From Apostichopus japonicus (taxonomy: Eukaryota > Echinodermata > Holothuroidea > Aspidochirotida > Stichopodidae), in contig NC_092577.1 in NCBI RefSeq assembly GCF_037975245.1, positions 37,130,398 through 37,194,397 on the forward strand: DNA of 64,000 nt, written 5' to 3'. Positions within the stretch are counted from its first letter, which is position 1. Each line of letters opens with the position of its first letter. Shown here one piece after another: positions 58,801 through 64,000 of the stretch. A program made the translations under genes and the position numbers. Below the pieces are notes generated by a model, which was given only the letters and a program-made list of their open reading frames with translations, made no database searches and had not been told where the DNA came from.

Positions 58801-61800
58801 TCCCATGTTTATGTTACTCTGTTTTTCTTTTCCTGTTGTTTTATAGCAGATTGCATCTTATTAGGATGGTCCCATGTTTATGTTACTCTGTTTTTCTTCT
58901 CCTGTTGTTTTATAGCAGATTGCATCTTATTAGGATGGTCCCATGTTTATGTTACTCTGTTTTTCTTCTCCTGTTGTTTTATAGCAGATTGCATCTTATT
59001 AGGATGGTCCCATGTTTTATGTTACTCTGTTTTTCTTTTCCTGTTGTTTTATAGCAGATTGCATCTTATTAGGATGGTCCCATGTTTTATGTTACTCTGT
59101 TTTTCTTTTCCTGTTGTTTTATAGCAGATTGCATCTTATTAGGATGGTCCCATGTTTATGTTACTCTGTTTTTCTTTTCCTGTTGTTTTATAGCAGATTG
59201 CATCTTATTAGGATGGTCCCATGTTTATGTTACTCTGTTTTTCTTCTCCTGTTGTTTTATAGCAGATTGCATCTTATTAGGATGGTCCCATGTTTATGTT
59301 ACTCTGTTTTTCTTCTCCTGTTGTTTTATAGCAGATTGCATCTTATTAGGATGGTCCCATGTTTATGTTACTCTGTTTTTCTTTTCCTGTTGTTTTATAG
59401 CAGATTGCATCTTATTAGGATGGTCCCATGTTTATGTTACTCTGTTTTTCTTCTCCTGTTGTTTTATAGCAGATTGCATCTTATTAGGATGGTCCCATGT
59501 TTTATGTTACTCTGTTTTTCTTCTCCTATTGTTTTATAGCAGATTGCATCTTATTAGGATGGTCCCATGTTTTATGTTACTCTGTTTTTCTTCTCCTGTT
59601 GTTTTATAGCAGATTGCATCTTATTAGGATGGTCTAGTGTTTTATGTTACTCTGTTTTACTTCTCCTGTTGTTTTATAGCAGATTGCATCTTATTAGGAT
59701 GGTCTAGTGTTTTATGTTACTCTGTTTTACTTCTCCTGTTGTTTTATAGCAGATTGCATCTTATTAGGATGGTCCCATGTTTATGTTACTCTGTTTTTCT
59801 TTTCCTGTTGTTTTATAGCAGATTGCATCTTATTAGGATGGTCCCATGTTTATGTTACACTGTTTTTCTTCTCCTGCTGTTTCATAGCAGATTGCATCTT
59901 ATTAGGATGGTCCCATGTTTATGTTACACTGTTTTTCTTCTCCTGTTGTTTTATAGCAGATTGCATCTTATTAGGATGGTCCCATGTTTATGTTACTCTG
60001 TTTTTCTTTTCCTGTTGTTTTATAGCAGATTGCATCTTATTAGGATGGTCCCATGTTTATGTTACACTGTTTTTCTTCTCCTGTTGTTTTATAGCAGATT
60101 GCATCTTATTAGGATGGTCCCATGTTTATGTTACTCTGTTTTTCTTCTCCTGTTGTTTTATAGCAGATTGCACCTTATTAGGATGGTCCCATGTTTATGT
60201 TACTCTGTTTTTCTTCTCCTGTTGTTTTATAGCAGATTGCACCTTATTAGGATGGTCCCATGTTTTATGTTACTCTGTTTTTCTTCTCCTGTTGTTTTAT
60301 AGCAGATTGCATCTTATTAGGATGGTCTATTGTTTTATGTTACTCTGTTTTTCTTCTCCTGTTGTTTTATAGCAGATTGCATCTTATTAGGATGGTCTAT
60401 TGTTTTATGTTACTGTGTTTTACTTCTCCTGTTGTTTTATAGCAGATTGCATCTTATTAGGATGGTCCCATGTTTTATGTTACTGTGTTTTTCTTCTCCT
60501 GTTGTTTTATAGCAGATTGCATCTTATTAGGATGGTCCCATGTTTTATGTTACTGTGTTTTTCTTCTCCTGTTGTTTTATAGCAGATTGCATCTTATTAG
60601 GATGGTCCCGTGTTTTATGTTACTCTGTTTTACTTCTACTGTTGTTTTATAGCAGATTGCATCTTATTAGGATGGTCCCGTGTTTTATGTTACTCTGTTT
60701 TTCTTCTCCTGTTGTTTTATAGCAGATTGCATCTTATTAGGATGGTCCCGTGTTTTATGTTACTCTGTTTTTCTTCTCCTGTTGTTTTATAGCAGATTGC
60801 ATCTTATTAGGATGGTCCCATGTTTTATGTTACTCTGTTTTACTTCTCCTGTTGTTTTATAGCAGATTGCATCTTATTAGGATGGTCCCATGTTTTATGT
60901 TACTCTGTTTTTCTTCTCCTGTTGTTTTATAGCAGATTGCATCTTATTAGGATGGTCCCATGTTTTATGTTACTCTGTTTTTCTTCTTCTGTTGTTTTAT
61001 AGCAGATTGCATCTTATTAGGATGGTCCCATGTTTTATGTTACTCTGTTTCTCTTCTTCTGTTGTTTTATAGCAGATTGCATCTTATTAGGATGGTCCCA
61101 TGTTTTATGTTACTCTGTTTTTCTTCTCCTGTTGTTTTATAGCAGATTGCATCTTATTAGGATGGTCCCATGTTTTATGTTACTCTGTTTTTCTTCTTCT
61201 GTTGTTTTATAGCAGATTGCATCTTATTAGGATGGTCCCATGTTTTATGTTACTCTGTTTCTCTTCTTCTGTTGTTTTATAGCAGATTGCATCTTATTAG
61301 GATGGTCCCATGTTTATGTTACTCTGTTTTTCTTCTCCTGTTGTTTTATAGCAGATTGCATCTTATTAGGATGGTCCCATGTTTTATGTTACTCTGTTTT
61401 TCTTCTCCTGTTGTTTTATAGCAGATTGCATCTTATTAGGATGGTCCCATGTTTTATGTTACTCTGTTTTTCTTCTCCTGTTGTTTTATAGCAGATTGCA
61501 TCTTATTAGGATGGTCCCATGTTTTATGTTACTCTGTTTTTCTTCTCCTGTTGTTTTATAGCAGATTGCATCTTATTAGGATGGTCCCATGTTTTATGTT
61601 ACTCTGTTTTACTTCTACTGTTGTTTTATAGCAGATTGCATCTTATTAGGATAGTCCCATGTTTTATGTTACTCTGTTTTTCTTCTTCTGTTGTTTTATA
61701 GCAGATTGCATCTTATTAGGATGGTCCCATGTTTTATGTTACTCTGTTTTTCTTCTCCTGTTGTTTTATTAGGTGCTATGAACCAGGAGACAAGTTGCAA

Positions 61801-62037
61801 GCTAAATGCCACAACTGTGATAAAGTTAATGAAGCAATTACAGAAAAGATGAGGTTCTTTGGGCTTATATTAAACAGAGTTATTCATCAACAATGTAAGT
61901 ATTCATGCATGATGGATAACAAAGCTTGCTTTTTAAATAGTTTGCCTCGAAATAACAGCCTTCCTAGATCTTTAGTAAAGTACTCAGAAGTAGGATATCT
62001 GAGTGCCTATCGTGATGTATTCCTTGATAGACATTAG
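49697..62037 (+). CDS. Secreted CULT-domain (cereblon-like) protein, 5 exons
   Basis: Exons 49697-49820, 50502-50645, 50875-50930, 52614-52693 and 61773-62037; phases agree. A signal peptide (hydrophobic ILMTITISISVVV, likely cut after VTA) precedes one CULT domain, the thalidomide/uridine-binding fold of cereblon. Visible features: zinc ligands CRNC and CIRC; the three cage tryptophans in DTWF, YTWR and HLGW, followed by Cys-Tyr where human cereblon has Lys-Phe; and a closing MRFFGL. Cereblon's LON and DDB1-binding parts are absent. Stand-alone secreted CULT proteins of unknown function are known in animals. If exon 5 is unspliced the protein is 222 residues. A strong donor (CAAT|GTAAGT at 61894/61895) directly after the CULT domain suggests one more exon could exist. 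Confidence 0.88.
49821..50501 (+). other. CULT gene intron 1
   Basis: The frame upstream of exon 2 is open for about 70 codons, so an alternative first exon is possible. The tract TTTGCTTTTTCCAG before 50502 is a good acceptor, and joining exon 1 keeps the frame, so splicing is preferred. Confidence 0.5.
50502..50645 (+). CDS. CULT gene exon 2 (first zinc pair)
   Basis: Encodes HLLCRNCGHEVAKASDLINV to LLQIFQNPGG. CRNCG is the first half of the CULT zinc site. The donor is G|GTAGGT at 50646. Confidence 0.92.
50875..50930 (+). CDS. CULT gene exon 3
   Basis: Small 56-nt exon after TTGTTACAG. Encodes LQFDLITTSSALVQSMNQ, the strand region between the zinc pair and the Trp cage. The donor is CAG|GTTTGA, phase 0. 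Confidence 0.85.
51731..52348. mobile_element. Probable MITE with 17-18 bp inverted ends
   Basis: The left end TTAAAGCAGCATTTTGC is mirrored by GCAAGATGCTGCTTTAA at the right end. AGATAC occurs just outside both ends (51724-51729 and, overlapping by one base, 52348-52353), a candidate duplication. Inside is a hairpin with 11-bp arms (52034-52062, ACCAGGGAGTT / AACTCCCTGGT). No coding capacity. Superfamily not assigned. Confidence 0.6.
52380..52443. repeat. 20-bp tandem repeat, 3 copies
   Basis: TGTGCCATAAAACATGCCTC is repeated three times in CULT intron 3. Confidence 0.9.
52614..52693 (+). CDS. CULT gene exon 4 (Trp cage and second zinc pair)
   Basis: Encodes KYPADTWFDNYTWRLVKCIR followed by CQVHLGW. 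It supplies all three cage tryptophans and the CIRC zinc pair. The last Trp codon is split TG|G across the 9-kb intron. The donor is TG|GTAAGG at 52694. Confidence 0.95.
52785..53437. repeat. 29-bp minisatellite, about 22 copies, CULT intron 4
   Basis: Core GGAACTCTACAGTAGGAGTC, 29-bp period, with ATGGTGT, ATGGCGT and GTGGTAT variants alternating. Confidence 0.95.
53438..53779 (+). other. CULT intron 4, unique spacer between two arrays
   Basis: AT-rich sequence; nothing recognised. Confidence 0.5.
53780..61772 (+). repeat. 70-bp array of about 114 copies that repeats the last 3' splice region
   Basis: Period 70 bp (69 where a T or A is lost). Each unit has a polypyrimidine tract CTGTTTTTCTTCTCCTGTTG, then TTTTATAGCAG, then CTTATTAGGATGG. 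The final partial unit runs into the true acceptor TTGTTTTATTAG|G at 61772/61773, which looks like a unit with 17 nt between the two AG sites removed. So each copy offers a decoy 3' splice site with up to three AGs. Multi-unit blocks are duplicated: the variant order from 55448 recurs from 57475 (2027 bp apart), and 56847-57057 recurs at 60330-60540 (3483 bp apart). The repeating open frames in it are artefacts. Confidence 0.97.
61773..62037 (+). CDS. CULT gene exon 5 (end of CULT domain)
   Basis: Encodes CYEPGDKLQAKCHNCDK to MRFFGLILNRVIHQQ, the end of the CULT fold, then either a donor at 61895 or 47 further residues to the stop at 62035-62037. The extra tail (CKYSCMMDNKACFL...) has no known motif. 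It holds another Cys pair, KCHNC, not present in human cereblon. Confidence 0.8.
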
Positions 62038-62325
62038 TTTACTGTTCATCCTTCCATCACCTCTCGCTGCTAGAATAGCAGATAACTTGTCAATCTGGTC
62101 ACTCAAACGTGGGAGAGTCGGGAAGCTAAGATGGTGAGAAAGGAGGGAAGCTAAGATGTTATGTCCTCCTTGCAGGGTTCTAAGTGGAGGGTTGTTCCCT
62201 CTCCTTTGAGAAATGTTGGTAAAAATGTCGGTTGCTTAGATGCGAAATGGTGCTATATTTTGAACCATTTGAAACAATGTTGAAGAATGGAACTGTTTTT
62301 GTTGTAATGCACATTCTTGTTACAT

Positions 62326-62331
62326 ATTAAA
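62326..62331 (+). terminator. Candidate poly(A) signal ATTAAA of the CULT gene
   Basis: The common variant hexamer ATTAAA lies about 290 nt after the stop codon of the unspliced form. Confidence 0.4.
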
Positions 62332-62360
62332 GTTATCTAATCTAGCGTTAGTGTAATATT

Positions 62361-62645
62361 ATGTCTGTCCCCCCCTTTCTCCGATTTCATATATGGTTAC
62401 TCTTGACAAGAAGCTGCAGCCTTTCGTCTGTAACGATGGCTGCAGCCTCGTTTGTTTCAGACCCCAGTTTGGATGTGGTACTTAAGTTGGTTGGATTAAC
62501 TAGACTTCAAATATACAGACCGTTAAGTGAGTTCCTCAGAAGCAGGGACAGTTCGGCAGTCAGTAAAATACTGTGTTTTACTGGTCACAAGTATTTATAT
62601 GATTTTAAAGCTTGCATACAGCACATGTTGCTCTGTACCCAGTAA
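62361..62645 (+). CDS. Small open frame, doubtful
   Basis: 94 codons from ATG; hydrophobic start (FLRFHIWLLL) then SLDVVLKLVGLTRLQIYRPL. No family match, and its ATG lies only 30 nt after the candidate poly(A) signal of the CULT gene. A CTGCAG at 62441-62446 could be a splice acceptor. It could be coding, but evidence is thin. Confidence 0.15.
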   Translation: MSVPPFLRFHIWLLLTRSCSLSSVTMAAASFVSDPSLDVVLKLVGLTRLQIYRPLSEFLRSRDSSAVSKILCFTGHKYLYDFKACIQHMLLCTQ

Positions 62646-64000
62646 GCTTGTACAAATGTATCAGCAATACTATTTGAAAAGGACCTATTAGAAGCACTTA
62701 CAAGTTTCTGACACATGATTAAGATGGATATGAACAACATAAGCAGCTTTTGTTACATTAGAGAACGCTGTTTCATGGCTAGGACCCCGATAATGTCATT
62801 TTAAAATTCTTCGCCGTAATGCTATACTTGAATGATTCACAGATGAACAACAGGCAGTCAATATCAGTTAGCTAAAATGGGACTCAAAAGTGTCTTACCT
62901 CTGGGTATGCTGGAATCTTTATTAAAGTACCATTGAGTATATTTTGAATAATTCATAAATTCATTTTACAGGAAAAAAATGTTCAAACGTAGACTGAGAG
63001 TGAGTATTGATCTTATTGAAATTTCAGATGCAGATTCACTAGTGATGTCACCAAAATTTTACGGAGGGTGAAGGAATCTGATTAGTAATCTTGATTGATA
63101 TGATTCAAAGACACTTGAGGACTCAATCGGCAGGAACCAGTCATTAAATCCAGAAGCTGGAGCATAGAAAATACATTTATTTACCTAGGCGTGTAGATAA
63201 TGGTGAAGGGTCATTATTCTTTGCATATTAACTGTACCTGAAATATGACAACTGAACTGGTGCAGTATTGACATAAGGTGATTAAACGAAACAAAGTGTC
63301 ACAGCCAAATAACACTCTCAAGCTTGGTGTGTGTTTTCTCCATAGTTAAAGAAAGTGCCTTGATATTTTTCTGTCATAGTAAGGATTGAAAAGTAAAGAG
63401 ATATTTGTATTTATGACTTTGTATATTTATATTAAAAGTGCTAACAAATTAAAAAGAAGTTCTCTTGGTTTTTATGAGATTCCTAAAGAAACAAAAGATT
63501 ATCGCAAATCATTCAAAAACGTCTGAAATGAAGAGCTTAATTCTTATAACTCAACATGACTTTTTGTTTGATATATATCATAGAGATAATTATAATTATG
63601 TAGAAGGGATTTCTGTTTGGAAGGAGCTTGTGTATCTGTTTACTCTACATTTTATCGTAAACGACTGGCTGTTAGCTTTAGGGTGCCTTTCTTTCCCAGC
63701 CATGGTTAAAGTAGGGATAAATTGGAATTTCTAAAATATTGTATTTGAAGAGCCATTCTGAAATATGAGACCGTGGCAGTGCATACTAAACATCACATCA
63801 TTCGTATTAGCAATATTTGTGTAAGTTTTCGTTTACAGCATTACAGGGTGTAGGGTAATTTGAGAACCAAATCAAACCTAATTAACAATCAAATTTTAAG
63901 ATTTAAGCTAAAATGAATCCCGAATAAACATACCCTAGTTTTTAGTTTTCACATACAAGTCAAATGGCAGGAGTCTGTGTTGTCATTCCTTAATTAATAA
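62646..64000. other. 3' flank, nothing recognised
   Basis: AT-rich unique sequence. An 89-codon frame at 63465-63734 has no recognisable feature. Confidence 0.4.

Noticed and set aside
53842-61701. Many overlapping + strand frames repeating FYVTLFFFSCCFIADCILLGWSH
   Set aside because: They track the 70-bp repeat, break at each frame shift and sit in an intron between two CULT exons that join in phase. They are by-products of the array.

Overview
The window is a piece of animal nuclear genome. It has intron-rich genes with GT/AG splice sites, a Ty3/gypsy LTR retrotransposon, hAT-type MITEs, a decayed LINE and very many minisatellites. I infer a marine invertebrate, perhaps an invertebrate deuterostome such as an echinoderm. 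This rests on general texture (AT-rich, TAGGCCTA-type words, small hAT elements) and is not proven; the sequence alone does not name the species.

Layout, left to right. (1) 404-614: last coding exon of bystin (BYSL), with a poly(A) signal at 637-642. (2) 2107-7317: an array of about 62 copies of an 84-bp repeat. (3) 7318-9500: transposon debris, including hAT-like repeat pieces and a broken LINE C-terminus (8969-9315). (4) 9502-29060: a complete peroxisomal acyl-CoA oxidase gene (ACOX1 type) on the + strand. It has 14 coding exons and 684 codons, with every phase agreeing across all junctions, and ends in the PTS1-like tripeptide SRL. About 40% of the gene is minisatellite, and three of the arrays are built on the gene's own splice junctions. 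(5) 29061-33414: 3' flank with another array, a DR1-type nuclear-receptor motif cluster (31041-31064) and a possible minus-strand exon. (6) 33415-42687: a full-length minus-strand Ty3/gypsy element with 744-bp LTRs that look identical, a GTAA target duplication, PBS, PPT, and intact gag and pol. (7) 44189-45372: minus-strand internal exon of an unrecognised single-pass, probably type II, membrane protein. (8) 45879-46140 and 47723-48089: two hAT-type MITEs, each with an 8-bp target duplication. (9) 49697-62037: a five-exon secreted CULT-domain (cereblon-like) gene on the + strand. Its last intron is about 9 kb and is mostly an array of about 114 copies of a 70-bp unit, each carrying a copy of the 3' splice region. 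(10) 62038-64000: 3' flank with nothing I can name.

The main theme is tandem arrays that include real splice sites. In ACOX1 the exon 5 donor is repeated 7 times (46-bp period), the exon 7 acceptor 15 times (77-bp period) and the exon 8 acceptor plus 49 nt of exon 7 times (139-bp period). In the CULT gene the last 3' splice region is repeated about 114 times. In each array the copy used to encode the protein is the outermost one touching the unique exon, and the intronic ACOX1 copies carry in-frame stops. About a third of the window is tandem repeat. Most long open frames in the arrays are by-products of the repeat length.
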